A DNA stretch of 11,872 nucleotides from Candidatus Magasanikiibacteriota bacterium (GCA_003518365.1 DOYU01000011.1:1-11872); one strand, 5' to 3'. Shown: positions 1 through 8,758, numbered from the stretch's first letter. Program-made: numbers and translations. The notes: generated by a model from the letters alone, not told the origin.

Positions 1-31
1 ATTCGTAAGAATTCGTAATTCGAATGTATAT

Positions 32-769
32 TTATTTTTCGTTTGTATAAATTTCATTCACATCATCCAGAGCATCAAGCGCATCATAGAGTATTTCCAT
101 TTTTTCAACTGTCTCACCATCCACGGCTACTTCTTCTTTTGCCACCCACTTGAGTCCGGCATCTTCTGGTTTTGTGATACCCCATACCTTCAATGCTTCG
201 AGGACAGACTGAAATTTTTCTACAGGACAACGAACTTCGATATGTTCATCAAATTCAAGAATATCTGATGCACCTGCTTCGATAAGTGTCAGTTCGAGTT
301 CTTCTTTATCAAGATTGTTTATTGCTAATTGATTATTGCTTATTGCTACGACGCCACGTCGTTCAAACTGCCACTGCACACTTCCCGGTCCTCCCACAGA
401 CCCATTATGTTTTGTAAATGCATTTTTTACTTCTGAAACCGTTCTGTTTTTATTGTCGGTCAATGTTTCTACAAGAACAGCAATACCACCCGGACCATAC
501 CCTTCGTATATAATTTCTTGAATTTCTTCTCCATCTTTCAATTCCCCGGTCCCTTTTTTAATAGACCGATCAATATTATCTTTTGGTACATTTTCTTCCT
601 TGGCTTTTTCTACAGCAAGACGAAGTGAAAAATTCATTGTAGCATCTCCACCACCATCTTTTGCTGCCATCGTAATAGCTTTACACAATTTTGTAAACAA
701 ATTTCCCCGCTGTGCATCAGCTTTTCCTTTTTTGTGTTGAATTTTACTCCATTTTGAGTGACCGGACAT
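32..769 (-). CDS. yebC: YebC/PmpR/TACO1-family protein
   Basis: A 245-residue protein of the YebC/TACO1 family. Seen: the hallmark N-terminus MSGHSKWSKIQHKKGKAD, then conserved blocks including YEGYGPGG and NKNRTVSEVKNAF, with GSVGGPGSVQWQF in the middle and an acidic C-terminus. The length is normal for the family. The start is set at the Met of MSGHSKW; a slightly longer frame reaches 784 but only through a non-ATG codon and adds non-family residues. No Shine-Dalgarno sequence precedes it. Family knowledge: members were long annotated as transcriptional regulators, while mitochondrial TACO1 and recent bacterial work point to a ribosome-associated role, including relief of stalling at proline-rich stretches. 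Which role applies here cannot be told. It lies downstream of rpoC in the same direction but behind a terminator and with its own candidate promoter. In many bacteria ruvC is the neighbour; that side lies outside the window. Confidence 0.96.
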   Translation of the reverse strand: MSGHSKWSKIQHKKGKADAQRGNLFTKLCKAITMAAKDGGGDATMNFSLRLAVEKAKEENVPKDNIDRSIKKGTGELKDGEEIQEIIYEGYGPGGIAVLVETLTDNKNRTVSEVKNAFTKHNGSVGGPGSVQWQFERRGVVAISNNQLAINNLDKEELELTLIEAGASDILEFDEHIEVRCPVEKFQSVLEALKVWGITKPEDAGLKWVAKEEVAVDGETVEKMEILYDALDALDDVNEIYTNEK

Positions 770-816
770 ATGTACAATAAACAATGGACAACTAACAATG
801 CGATCAGTATACCCAT

Positions 817-844
817 ATCATACAACAAAATGAGAGGAAATCAA
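817..844 (-). promoter_or_regulatory. Candidate yebC promoter
   Basis: Reading the minus strand, TTGATT (844-839) and TATGAT (822-817) are separated by 16 nt. This predicts a start near 810 and a leader of about 40 nt before yebC. It lies just beyond the rpoC terminator, as expected for an independent unit. The boxes match the sigma-70 consensus moderately; no experimental support. Confidence 0.45.
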
Positions 845-886
845 GGCTTTTAAGATATGGAAAGAGGGGAACTGTTTGTACATAAC

Positions 887-917
887 AAAAAACAGGGCGT
901 TACCACCCTGTTTTTTT
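887..917 (-). terminator. Intrinsic terminator after rpoC (bidirectional shape)
   Basis: Perfect inverted repeat AAAAAACAGGG (887-897) and CCCTGTTTTTT (906-916) around an 8-nt loop. On the minus strand the G/C stem is followed by a run of T, 26 nt past the rpoC stop, so it should end the rpoBC transcript. The A/T flanks make it symmetrical, so it could also stop plus-strand transcription. Confidence 0.9.
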
Positions 918-942
918 GCTGCATGTTATATGTTACATGATC

Positions 943-3900
943 CTACTCTTGTTCTCGAAACCCAGTCCCGGCAGGAATCAATCGTCCGATGATCACATTT
1001 TCCTTCAGCCCTTCGAGTGGGTCCATCTTGCCGGTGATTGCGGCATTGATGAGCACTTTGCTAGTTTCTTGGAACGACGCAGCAGAGAGGAAGCTCTGTG
1101 TTGACAGAGAAATCTTTGACACACCGAGGAAGAGTTCTCGTCCTGAGGCTGCTTTTCCTTTATTCTTGCTTGCAATGTCGTTTGATCCACGGAACTGTGC
1201 TTTTTCAACAGTTTCTCCTGGGAGAAGATCAGTGTCTCCAGAATCTTCGACATACATACGTGAGAACATCTGACGCACAATCAGTTCTACGTGTTTGTCA
1301 TTCAAGCGTTGTCCTTGTGATGCGTAAATACTTTGAATCTCAGAGAGAATGTATCGCTGTACAGCGTCACGGCCTTTGAGTTCAAAGAGTTCTTGAAGAT
1401 CCACACTTCCTTCTGTGAGCTGATCACCTTTTTCTACGGCATCACCATCCTTAACCCAGAGTTTAAATCCAATTGGAATGATGTATTCCTTTTGATGCCT
1501 CCCTTGATATCGGAGTGTCAATGACTTACTTCCCACACTCACAACCCCACCGTATTCTGCTTTGACTTCTTCTCCTGAAGCACCAAGAACCACGAGAACA
1601 TCATCTTTCTTTACTTTTTGCCCGTCTTCGACCCTCACATCATCTGCTTTGCGCACTTTGATCTCTACTTCTTCCATGCCTTCAAAGTGGACTTTGATAA
1701 TCTTCTGCCCTTTGCGACCTTCGAAGACCTTTCGTCCTGTTGGACTGGTGATGACTTTTCCATCAGCGTCTTCGATTTCAATAGTACCTGCTGCTTCTGA
1801 AAGGACTGCTTTTCGTTTTGGCTTGCGTGCTTCGAAAAGTTCTTCGACACGTGGCAACCCTTGGGTAATATCCCCTCCAGCAACTCCTCCAAGATGGAAT
1901 GTACGCATGGTAAGCTGTGTACCTGGCTCACCAATAGACTGCGCAGCAATAATACCCACCGCGGTTCCTTTCTTCACAACATTATTATTTGACAAGTCCA
2001 TACCATAACACGTTGCACACACACCCTTTGGATAGTGACATTGCAACACACTGCGAACATGAACTTCTTCGACACCTTCACTCTCGATGTGACGTGCGAT
2101 CTCTGCAGTGATCATCTCACCTGCTTTGACCAGTGTTTTCTTTCCAGCCTTTACATCGGTGAGAACAAATCGACCTGCGACGCGTTCTGACAGTTTTTCA
2201 CCAATTTGTTCGGAATTTTCTTTGGTAAAGATTTCTCCAACATCATCGCCACAATCGTCGTGGGTAACAACCACATCTTGCGCAACGTCAACCAAACGGC
2301 GGGTCAAATACCCAGCGTTTGCTGTACGAAGCGCGGTATCTGAAAGACCTTTACGTGTACCGTGAGAAGAGATAAAGAATTCGAGTACATCAAATCCTTC
2401 TTTGAAGTTTCCTGTGACTGGCAGCTCGATAATATCTCCACTTGGTGAGGCAACGAGCCCTTTCATACCGATTACTTGTCCGAGCTGTCCCCATGATCCA
2501 CGCGCACCAGAATCAATCATGGCAAAGACCGGCCCTTCTTTATCGAGTGCTTCTTTATTGTATGAGACAACACGGTCTTTTACATCAGTCCAGATTTCAA
2601 GAACTTTTGCATGTCGTTCTGATCCGGTGAGAAGCCCTTCTGCATATTGTTCTTCTACAAGTGCCACTTTGTCTCCACCTTCTTTAAGAATTCCTTTCTT
2701 TTCTTCAATATTTCCAAAGTCATTCATGCCGAGAGAGTACCCTGACTTGGTGACATACTTGAATCCTACTTCTTTGATCTTGTCGAGGATGATAGCCGTA
2801 TCTGCTTGCCCGTAACATTCGAGCATAGATGCGATAATCTTTGACAAATGTTTTTTTGTTATTGGCTCGTTGTAGTATTCAATCTTGCCTGGAAAAATTT
2901 CATTAAAGAACACTCGACCTATTGAGGTCTCTACTAGATGGCTTGTGCCTTCTGGAAATTTTTCCATCAACTCTTTACCAAAACGAATCTTCACCCGTTC
3001 TTGGACTTTGATTTCTCTTGTCTTATACGCATATTTTGCTTCCGTGACATTAGAAAAATACTTTGTTACCTCTCCAGTGTCTGCTTCTGAATATCGAGTC
3101 AGGTAATATGACCCCAGCGTAATATCTTGTTGTGGCGTAATAATTGGTTGCCCTGTTGCCGGCTTTAAGAGATTCTTTTCTGCTGCCATGATATGCTCTG
3201 CCTCCCACTTTGCTTCTTCTGTCAGAGGAAGATGTACTGCCATTTGATCTCCATCAAAGTCAGCATTGAACGCTGGTGTGACGAGTGGATGCAGTTGAAT
3301 TGCTTTTCCTTCGATAAGACGTGGACGGAAGGCTTGGATACCGAGACGATGCAAGGTTGGCGCACGATTCAGGAGGACGCGCGTCTTGCTCGTCAAATCT
3401 TCAAGGATGTCCCAGACTTCTGGTGCATTTGACTCGATATAGCGTGAAGCACTACGAACATTGTGTGCAAGTTCTCGTTTAATAATTTCACTCATGACAA
3501 ACGGCTTCAAAAGCTCGAGTGCCATACGCTTTGGCAGACCACATTCGTGAATCTTCAAGTTTGGTCCGACGACAATGACAGAACGTCCAGAGTAGTCAAC
3601 ACGCTTTCCAAGCAAGTTTTGTCGAAATCGTCCTTGCTTTCCTTTCAAAATATCTGCAAGGGAACGAAGTTTTCTTTTTTGTCCTGTTGACGCAGTGACC
3701 GTTTTTGCAGAGCGTGCATTGTTGTCGATGAGCGCATCGACTGCTTCTTGCAACATACGTCGCTCATTTCGGCAGATGACTTCTGGAGCATTGAGTGACA
3801 AAAGTCTCGCCAAGCGATTGTTTCGGTTGATAACGCGTCGGTAGAGATCGTTCAAATCTGATGTCGCGAATCGTCCTCCATCAAGAGCAACCATCGGTCG

Positions 3901-4776
3901 AAGATCTGGTGGAATCACAGGAATCATTGTCAAAATCATCCATTCTGGCTTGATGCTATTTTGATTGAGTGATGAAAGCAATTTCACACGGCGAACAAGT
4001 CGATCGTGTTTTGCACCTTTGCTTTTCACAATTTGTTTTTCCAAACTTTCAATGGTTTTTGGCAAGTTGAGTTTTTTGAGTAAATCTCGAACAGCACCTG
4101 CCCCAATACTTGCTTCAAACATGTGTCCATATCGAAAGGACAATTCCTGATATCGATGTTCAGACACAATGTTCATCATCTTGATGTCTTTCAATTCTTC
4201 TTGCACCAGAGCCACGTCTTCATCAAGAGCAATAATTTTTTCTTCAAGTACTTTTGGTTCTGCGGCAAATTGTTTTTCAAGTTCTTTGCGTGTTGCTTTG
4301 TATTCATCTTTGAGTCCATCAAGCGCTGTCTTTTTTTCTTCTTCATTGACTGAGGTGATGATGAACGATGCAAAATAAATAACTTTTTCTAAATTTTGGA
4401 TAGAGATATCGAGGACAAGTCCTATCTTTGACGGAATAGATCGAAGGAACCAAATATGTGACACAGGGCTTGCAAGCTCAATGTGCCCCATGCGTTCACG
4501 ACGAACGAGAGAATGTGTGACTTCTACGCCACACTTGTCACAAACAATGCCTTTATATCGAATTTTCTTATACTTTCCACAATAGCATTCCCAATCTTTT
4601 GTAGGTCCAAAAATTTCCTCGGCAAAAAGCCCAGCTTTTTCAGGTTTTTGAGTTCGGTAGTTGATAGTTTCTGGTTTGGAGACTTCTCCAAATGACCAAT
4701 TTTTAATAACTTCTGGTGATGCAACGGAGAGAGCCAGCGCATCGAAATCCATGGAATGAAGTGTATCGCGTGACAT
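943..4776 (-). CDS. rpoC: DNA-directed RNA polymerase subunit beta'
   Basis: 1277 residues, the catalytic largest subunit of RNA polymerase, which with RpoB forms the active centre cleft. Seen: N-terminal zinc site C64, C66, C79, C82 (in CYCGKYK and CDKCGVEV); the catalytic NADFDGD motif at 504-510, with D506, D508 and D510 chelating the catalytic magnesium; the second zinc site C842, C913, C920, C923; the trigger-loop region TMRTFH with the conserved His at 961; and the usual C-terminal segment ending in FREQE. It is shorter than the 1407-residue E. coli protein, consistent with lack of the large lineage-specific trigger-loop insertion; this is common outside Proteobacteria. The ATG start at 4776 gives the expected N-terminus and has no Shine-Dalgarno sequence. 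It starts 36 nt after the rpoB stop, so the two genes are almost certainly one operon. Ends with TAG, then a terminator. No frameshift or missing active-site residue. Confidence 0.99.
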   Translation of the reverse strand: MSRDTLHSMDFDALALSVASPEVIKNWSFGEVSKPETINYRTQKPEKAGLFAEEIFGPTKDWECYCGKYKKIRYKGIVCDKCGVEVTHSLVRRERMGHIELASPVSHIWFLRSIPSKIGLVLDISIQNLEKVIYFASFIITSVNEEEKKTALDGLKDEYKATRKELEKQFAAEPKVLEEKIIALDEDVALVQEELKDIKMMNIVSEHRYQELSFRYGHMFEASIGAGAVRDLLKKLNLPKTIESLEKQIVKSKGAKHDRLVRRVKLLSSLNQNSIKPEWMILTMIPVIPPDLRPMVALDGGRFATSDLNDLYRRVINRNNRLARLLSLNAPEVICRNERRMLQEAVDALIDNNARSAKTVTASTGQKRKLRSLADILKGKQGRFRQNLLGKRVDYSGRSVIVVGPNLKIHECGLPKRMALELLKPFVMSEIIKRELAHNVRSASRYIESNAPEVWDILEDLTSKTRVLLNRAPTLHRLGIQAFRPRLIEGKAIQLHPLVTPAFNADFDGDQMAVHLPLTEEAKWEAEHIMAAEKNLLKPATGQPIITPQQDITLGSYYLTRYSEADTGEVTKYFSNVTEAKYAYKTREIKVQERVKIRFGKELMEKFPEGTSHLVETSIGRVFFNEIFPGKIEYYNEPITKKHLSKIIASMLECYGQADTAIILDKIKEVGFKYVTKSGYSLGMNDFGNIEEKKGILKEGGDKVALVEEQYAEGLLTGSERHAKVLEIWTDVKDRVVSYNKEALDKEGPVFAMIDSGARGSWGQLGQVIGMKGLVASPSGDIIELPVTGNFKEGFDVLEFFISSHGTRKGLSDTALRTANAGYLTRRLVDVAQDVVVTHDDCGDDVGEIFTKENSEQIGEKLSERVAGRFVLTDVKAGKKTLVKAGEMITAEIARHIESEGVEEVHVRSVLQCHYPKGVCATCYGMDLSNNNVVKKGTAVGIIAAQSIGEPGTQLTMRTFHLGGVAGGDITQGLPRVEELFEARKPKRKAVLSEAAGTIEIEDADGKVITSPTGRKVFEGRKGQKIIKVHFEGMEEVEIKVRKADDVRVEDGQKVKKDDVLVVLGASGEEVKAEYGGVVSVGSKSLTLRYQGRHQKEYIIPIGFKLWVKDGDAVEKGDQLTEGSVDLQELFELKGRDAVQRYILSEIQSIYASQGQRLNDKHVELIVRQMFSRMYVEDSGDTDLLPGETVEKAQFRGSNDIASKNKGKAASGRELFLGVSKISLSTQSFLSAASFQETSKVLINAAITGKMDPLEGLKENVIIGRLIPAGTGFREQE

Positions 4777-4812
4777 ACGTAGTAATAGTTAATGAGTAGA
4801 AACGGCTCCGAC

Positions 4813-7800
4813 TTAGTCGTTGCGCTCATTGTCGTTGTCGTATGCTGATGACTCGACGTTTGCAATTTCGTCAGCAGGGATGTATTCATCACCGACATGT
4901 TTCATAAGTTTTACATCAAGTGCCAATCCTTTCAATTCGCGAACAAGCACGTTGAATGATTCTGGCAAATTGACGCGCGTGATTGGATTTCCTTTGATAA
5001 TTGCTTCGTATGCTTTACTACGCCCTGGCACATCATCAGACTTGATAGTCAAAATTTCTTGCAATGTGTGTGCAGCGCCATATGCTTCGAGTGCCCAGAC
5101 TTCCATTTCTCCAAACCGTTGTCCACCAAACTGCGCCTTTCCACCAAGCGGTTGCTGTGTAATAAGACTATATGGACCAATAGATCGTTGATGCATTTTA
5201 TCTTCGATCATGTGATTGAGCTTCAGCATATAACTGTACCCAACGGTTGTTTTGTGATCCATAGGTTCGCCGGTACGACCATCATAGAGTTGTGATTGTG
5301 CATCCGCTGGAAAGCCTGCCTTTTGCAGTTCTTCCACAATCTGTTTTTCTGTAATACCGTTCAATACTGGCGTTGCGACGCGATAGCCCAGCGCATTAGC
5401 CGCAAGACCAAGGTGCGTTTCGAGGAGCTGCCCAAGGTTCATACGTGAAATAACACCAAGTGGTGACAAAATAATGTCAACAGGGGTGCCGTCTTCGAGG
5501 AATGGCATATCAGCAACAGGTACCACACGAGAAATGACACCTTTGTTTCCGTGACGCCCTGCCATCTTATCTCCGACTTGCAATTTACGCATGTCTGCAA
5601 CAGTGACCTGCACTTGTTTGATAACACCTGGTTGCAGTTTGTCTCCTTCGTCTGCAGAAAACACACGAATATCAGTTACTTTTCCATGTTCACCGTGTTC
5701 GAGATACAGTGATGAATCACGAACATCGCGCGCTTTTTCTCCAAAGATCGCACGGAGAAGTCGTTCTTCTGGTGTCAATTCTGTTTCTCCCTTTGGAGTA
5801 ATTTTTCCGACCAAAATGTCACCAGAATGCACTTCTGCTCCAATACGGATAACCCCTTCGGTATCAAGATTCTTCAATTTTTCTTCACTCACGTTTGGGA
5901 TATCACTGGTAACTACTTCTGGTCCCAGCTTTGTTTCACGAACATCTGTCGCATAGTCTTCTACGTGAATAGACGTATACCGATCTTGCTGTACGAGACG
6001 TTCTGAAATGATAATAGCGTCTTCATAATTGTATCCGTCCCATACCATGTAGGCAACAAGGACATTTTGTCCGAGTGCGAGTTCACCATTGTTGATACTT
6101 GGACCGTTGCAGAGGGCATCGCCTTTCTTTACTTTTTGACCAAGGGTCACAACGGGACGTTGGTTGATAGAACTTGAAGCATTTGAACGGACATACTTGT
6201 TCATGTTGTAGGTGTACTTCTTTTTGTTTTTGTCAGTAATGACGATCCTGCTTCCATCCAGCTCAGTCACATCTCCATCAGCATCAGCAAAGAGCACATG
6301 CCCACTGTTTTCTGCAGCAATTTTTTCCATGCCTGTCCCAACAAGTGGTGCATCAGGTTTAATGCAAGGCACTGCTTGGCGCTGCATGTTTGTTCCCATG
6401 AGAGCACGCGTAGCATCGTCATGTTCAAGAAAAGGAATCATGCTCGTTGCAACAGAGAGAATTTGATTTGAGGCAATATCGATATACTCAATCTCATGCG
6501 CTGCGACAGTACTTGGTTCACCATGCACACGTGCAGGGATACGTTCCCCGACGAGAATGCCATGCTCATTCATTGGTGTTGTGGCACTTGCTGTTGTTAC
6601 TTTTTCTTCTTGGAAAGAATTGAGATAGACAATGTCGTTTGTCACACGTGGCATAACACCAACGGTTTGGATATCTTTCTTTTCTTCCAATTTCTTTGCA
6701 AGATCTTTTGAAATTTGTTCACCAGCTTTTCCAATACCTGAAATATCTTCACGCAAATATTCTCCTTCGGTAAAGCGTGCTTGATTTGGCACATCCCTCA
6801 CTACCTTTCTATAAGGTGCTTCTACAAATCCAAAGCTATTTATTTTTGCATAACTTGCAAGATGTCCTACCAAACCGATGTTCGGTCCTTCTGGTGTGGC
6901 GATAGGGCAAATACGTCCGTAGTGCGTCGTATGCACGTCACGAACTTCAAAGCCTGCACGGTCACGGGAAAGACCACCAGGTCCGAGGGCTGATACACGA
7001 CGTTTGTGTTCCAATTCTGCAAGTGGATTGACTTGGTCCATGAACTGAGAGAGCTGTGAACTCATAAAGAATTCACGAATCGCACCAATCACAGGTCGCG
7101 CGTTGATGAGTTTATTTGGAGCGAGACTTTCGAGTTCGTAGGTACTCATGCGATCTCGGATAATACGTTCCATACGAGCCATCCCTACACGAAAACGATT
7201 TTGGACAAGCTCTCCGACAGCGCGAATACGACGATTGCCAAGGTGATCAATATCATCAGCATCTTCTTGTGTCACGTTCAGACGAACTACTTCTTTCAAT
7301 ACAAGAAGGAGCTTTTCTGGGGACAACACACGTTGCTCTTTTTGATCATAATCATCTCCACCAAGTCCGAGATCAAATTTCTTATCAAGTTTGTATACAC
7401 CCACGCGACCAAAATCGTATCGGTCAAAATTGAAAAACATCGAGTGAATGAGACTCTTTGCATTGTCAGCTGTTGCAAGGTCGCCTGGACGAATACGTTT
7501 ATACACTTCAATCAATCCTTCATCTTCATTTTCCGCAGCATCTTTTTTCAAGGTTGCTTCTACATAGTCAATGTTTGGGTGTGTATTGACGTCTTCAAAT
7601 GCTTTGATGATCGCAGCTTCATCACTCATACCAAATGCTCTGAGCAGTGATGTTGCAGCAACTTTACGTTTTCTATCTACTTTTACCCAAATAACATTGT
7701 TTTGATCAGTTTCAATTTCAATCCATGCACCTCGATTTGGGATAATTTTTGCACCATAATATTTTCTGCCGCGAACAGTACTTTCTGTAAAAAATGCACC

Positions 7801-8229
7801 GGCACTTCGAATGAGCTGTGAGACCACCACACGCTCAATGCCGTTTACCATAAAGGTCCCTCTATCTGTCATGATAGGGATGTCACCCAAATAAATTTCT
7901 TGAACATCTTCTGTTTTTGTTCGTTTATTGACAAGTCGCACTTTCACGCGGAGTGGTGCTTCGAACGTAACATTTTTTTCACGACACACGACTTCGTCAA
8001 ATTTTGGTTCATCAATTGTATAATCTTCAAAATATAATTCCAAATCACGACCTGTAAAATCTTTTACTGGTGAAATTTCTTCAAACAATTCTTTGATGCC
8101 CACATCAAAAAACCAGTGATACGACGCTTTTTGCGTCTCAATGAGGTCTGGCGCTTCGATAGCGCTCTTGAGCTTGGTGAAGAACTTTCGTTCTGCCACC
8201 GTGGTCTTCTGTCGCTTGTAGATTGGCAT
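4813..8229 (-). CDS. rpoB: DNA-directed RNA polymerase subunit beta
   Basis: 1138 residues, second-largest RNA polymerase subunit. Seen: the rifampicin-pocket cluster at about 390-415 (SSQLSQFMDQVNPLAELEH, then KRRVSALGPGG); YEDA with E736 and D737, equivalent to E. coli E813/D814 near the active site; KMAGRHGNKG from K888; and the C-terminal clamp region GGQRFGEMEVWALEAYGA. The usual rifampicin-contact residues Q395, D398, H408, R411 and S413 are the wild-type kind (E. coli Q513, D516, H526, R529, S531). Position 404 is Ala where E. coli has Ser522, and 444 is Ala within CPIATPEGPN where E. coli has Glu562. The start is fixed: an in-frame TAG stands only three codons upstream of the ATG at 8229. 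No Shine-Dalgarno sequence is visible. First gene of the rpoB-rpoC unit, with a long upstream leader; rplJ/rplL, often found before rpoB, are absent here. Confidence 0.99.
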   Translation of the reverse strand: MPIYKRQKTTVAERKFFTKLKSAIEAPDLIETQKASYHWFFDVGIKELFEEISPVKDFTGRDLELYFEDYTIDEPKFDEVVCREKNVTFEAPLRVKVRLVNKRTKTEDVQEIYLGDIPIMTDRGTFMVNGIERVVVSQLIRSAGAFFTESTVRGRKYYGAKIIPNRGAWIEIETDQNNVIWVKVDRKRKVAATSLLRAFGMSDEAAIIKAFEDVNTHPNIDYVEATLKKDAAENEDEGLIEVYKRIRPGDLATADNAKSLIHSMFFNFDRYDFGRVGVYKLDKKFDLGLGGDDYDQKEQRVLSPEKLLLVLKEVVRLNVTQEDADDIDHLGNRRIRAVGELVQNRFRVGMARMERIIRDRMSTYELESLAPNKLINARPVIGAIREFFMSSQLSQFMDQVNPLAELEHKRRVSALGPGGLSRDRAGFEVRDVHTTHYGRICPIATPEGPNIGLVGHLASYAKINSFGFVEAPYRKVVRDVPNQARFTEGEYLREDISGIGKAGEQISKDLAKKLEEKKDIQTVGVMPRVTNDIVYLNSFQEEKVTTASATTPMNEHGILVGERIPARVHGEPSTVAAHEIEYIDIASNQILSVATSMIPFLEHDDATRALMGTNMQRQAVPCIKPDAPLVGTGMEKIAAENSGHVLFADADGDVTELDGSRIVITDKNKKKYTYNMNKYVRSNASSSINQRPVVTLGQKVKKGDALCNGPSINNGELALGQNVLVAYMVWDGYNYEDAIIISERLVQQDRYTSIHVEDYATDVRETKLGPEVVTSDIPNVSEEKLKNLDTEGVIRIGAEVHSGDILVGKITPKGETELTPEERLLRAIFGEKARDVRDSSLYLEHGEHGKVTDIRVFSADEGDKLQPGVIKQVQVTVADMRKLQVGDKMAGRHGNKGVISRVVPVADMPFLEDGTPVDIILSPLGVISRMNLGQLLETHLGLAANALGYRVATPVLNGITEKQIVEELQKAGFPADAQSQLYDGRTGEPMDHKTTVGYSYMLKLNHMIEDKMHQRSIGPYSLITQQPLGGKAQFGGQRFGEMEVWALEAYGAAHTLQEILTIKSDDVPGRSKAYEAIIKGNPITRVNLPESFNVLVRELKGLALDVKLMKHVGDEYIPADEIANVESSAYDNDNERND

Positions 8230-8257
8230 AGGTGCAAGCTATTAAACGTACATTCGA

Positions 8258-8286
8258 ATTATATGTATTCACTGCGGAGCAATGAA
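8258..8286 (-). promoter_or_regulatory. Possible proximal rpoB promoter
   Basis: Minus-strand TATAAT at 8263-8258 is a perfect -10 box. The -35 position at 17 nt spacing (8286-8281) reads TTCATT, a poor match. If used, transcription would start near 8251 and give a leader of only about 20 nt, bypassing the attenuator-like hairpin further upstream. It rests mainly on one 6-mer in an AT-rich stretch. Confidence 0.3.
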
Positions 8287-8313
8287 CGCATCTAATCCGA
8301 ATGTTTTGAGTAC

Positions 8314-8341
8314 AAAAAACGGCAAACCATTATTGATTTGC
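8314..8341 (-). promoter_or_regulatory. Attenuator-like hairpin in the rpoB leader
   Basis: On the minus strand GCAAATCA, loop ATAA, TGGTTTGC (8341-8322) forms an 8-bp stem with one G-U pair, followed two bases later by six T (8319-8314). This has the shape of an intrinsic terminator, but lies 85 nt before rpoB and downstream of the distal promoter, so it would cut off rpoBC transcription unless read through. The stem is only moderately stable. Attenuation ahead of rpoB is known in E. coli; here it is inferred from shape. Confidence 0.45.
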
Positions 8342-8611
8342 TCTATAGATTTTTTATTGTTTCGTTTCGATGTGCATGTGGGCGCGTGCACAGGTGACGA
8401 ATAATCCAGTGAATGCACTCCCAGCATAGCCGGGATCCGGTATCAGACACGTCGTCGAAGAAGAAGGTAGATTCGTTCCGTGGTATTATTATAAACCAAC
8501 GTGTACAATTTTTTCTCTTATTTTAGGGAAAAAATCCTGTACGTTGATTCATTTTACTCATGAGCCTGCTCGGCGCAACCCCGAAAAAAGTGAGGGGTGG
8601 AGACGAGCTAC

Positions 8612-8640
8612 ACTATACGTTGAAAAAGGGGAAAAGTCAA
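8612..8640 (-). promoter_or_regulatory. Main candidate rpoBC promoter
   Basis: Minus-strand TTGACT (8640-8635), 17-nt spacer, TATAGT (8617-8612): five of six consensus bases in each box at ideal spacing. Predicted start near 8605. It is the best sigma-70 match on this strand upstream of rpoB. The -35 box lies inside a 14-bp element repeated 30 bp upstream. Confidence 0.65.
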
Positions 8641-8679
8641 GTACTGAACACGTGTATAACTTTTTGTCAAGAACTGTAC
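8636..8679. repeat. Two 14-bp near-repeats at the rpoB promoter
   Basis: Plus-strand GTCAAGTACTGAAC (8636-8649) and GTCAAGAACTGTAC (8666-8679) agree at 12 of 14 positions and start exactly 30 bp apart, about three helical turns. The first is a partial palindrome centred on AGTACT. The first copy overlaps the -35 box of the rpoB promoter, and on the minus strand both contain TTGAC. Placement fits a paired operator or a duplicated promoter half; no regulator is encoded nearby. Confidence 0.4.
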
Positions 8680-8715
8680 TTTTTTGGCTTATTTTAGCAA
8701 AATCACGTTTTCCTT

Positions 8716-8758
8716 CCTAGGGACAACTATACTGGTTATCCCTAGGGTTATCCCCAGG
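8716..8758. repeat. Short palindrome and tandem 12-mer
   Basis: CCTAGGGA (8716-8723) and TCCCTAGG (8739-8746) form an 8-bp inverted repeat with a 15-nt loop. Overlapping it, GGTTATCCCTAG (8734-8745) is followed directly by GGTTATCCCCAG (8746-8757), a tandem 12-mer with one difference. It sits between the rpoB promoter and the plus-strand cassette promoter. Function unknown. Apart from a GACGC/GCGTC hairpin at 8843-8860, I see no other feature between 8680 and 8878. Confidence 0.4.

Larger units (their letters stand above)
8230..8605 (-). other. Long untranslated leader of rpoB
   Basis: The stretch between the distal promoter and the rpoB start is about 375 nt and holds no sizeable gene. Seen in it, in minus-strand order: an ACCCC/GGGGT hairpin at 8598-8578 close to the predicted start; a 13-codon reading frame at 8561-8523 (MSKMNQRTGFFP); an imperfect stem of about 20 bp between 8547-8526 and 8518-8498, whose arms share CAACG, TACA and ATTTTTT; a 6-bp TGTGCA/TGCACA hairpin at 8392-8371; then the attenuator-like hairpin. 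Whether these are functional RNA elements is inference; the small frame has no good Shine-Dalgarno sequence and is probably not a gene. Confidence 0.45.

Noticed and set aside
16..28. TAATTCGAATGTA near the left edge, present inverted at 8250-8262 before rpoB
   Set aside because: A 13-mer shared once by chance in either orientation is expected at about this frequency in a 12-kb AT-leaning window, and its core is a simple palindrome.
8665..8670. Minus-strand TTGACA as the -35 of a second rpoB promoter
   Set aside because: At 17-nt spacing the -10 position reads TCAGTA, a poor match; the box is better seen as part of the 14-bp repeat.
8735..8745. Resemblance to the I-SceI homing endonuclease site (TAGGGATAAC on the minus strand)
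   Set aside because: Only about 10 of 18 bases match and there is no intron or homing endonuclease gene.
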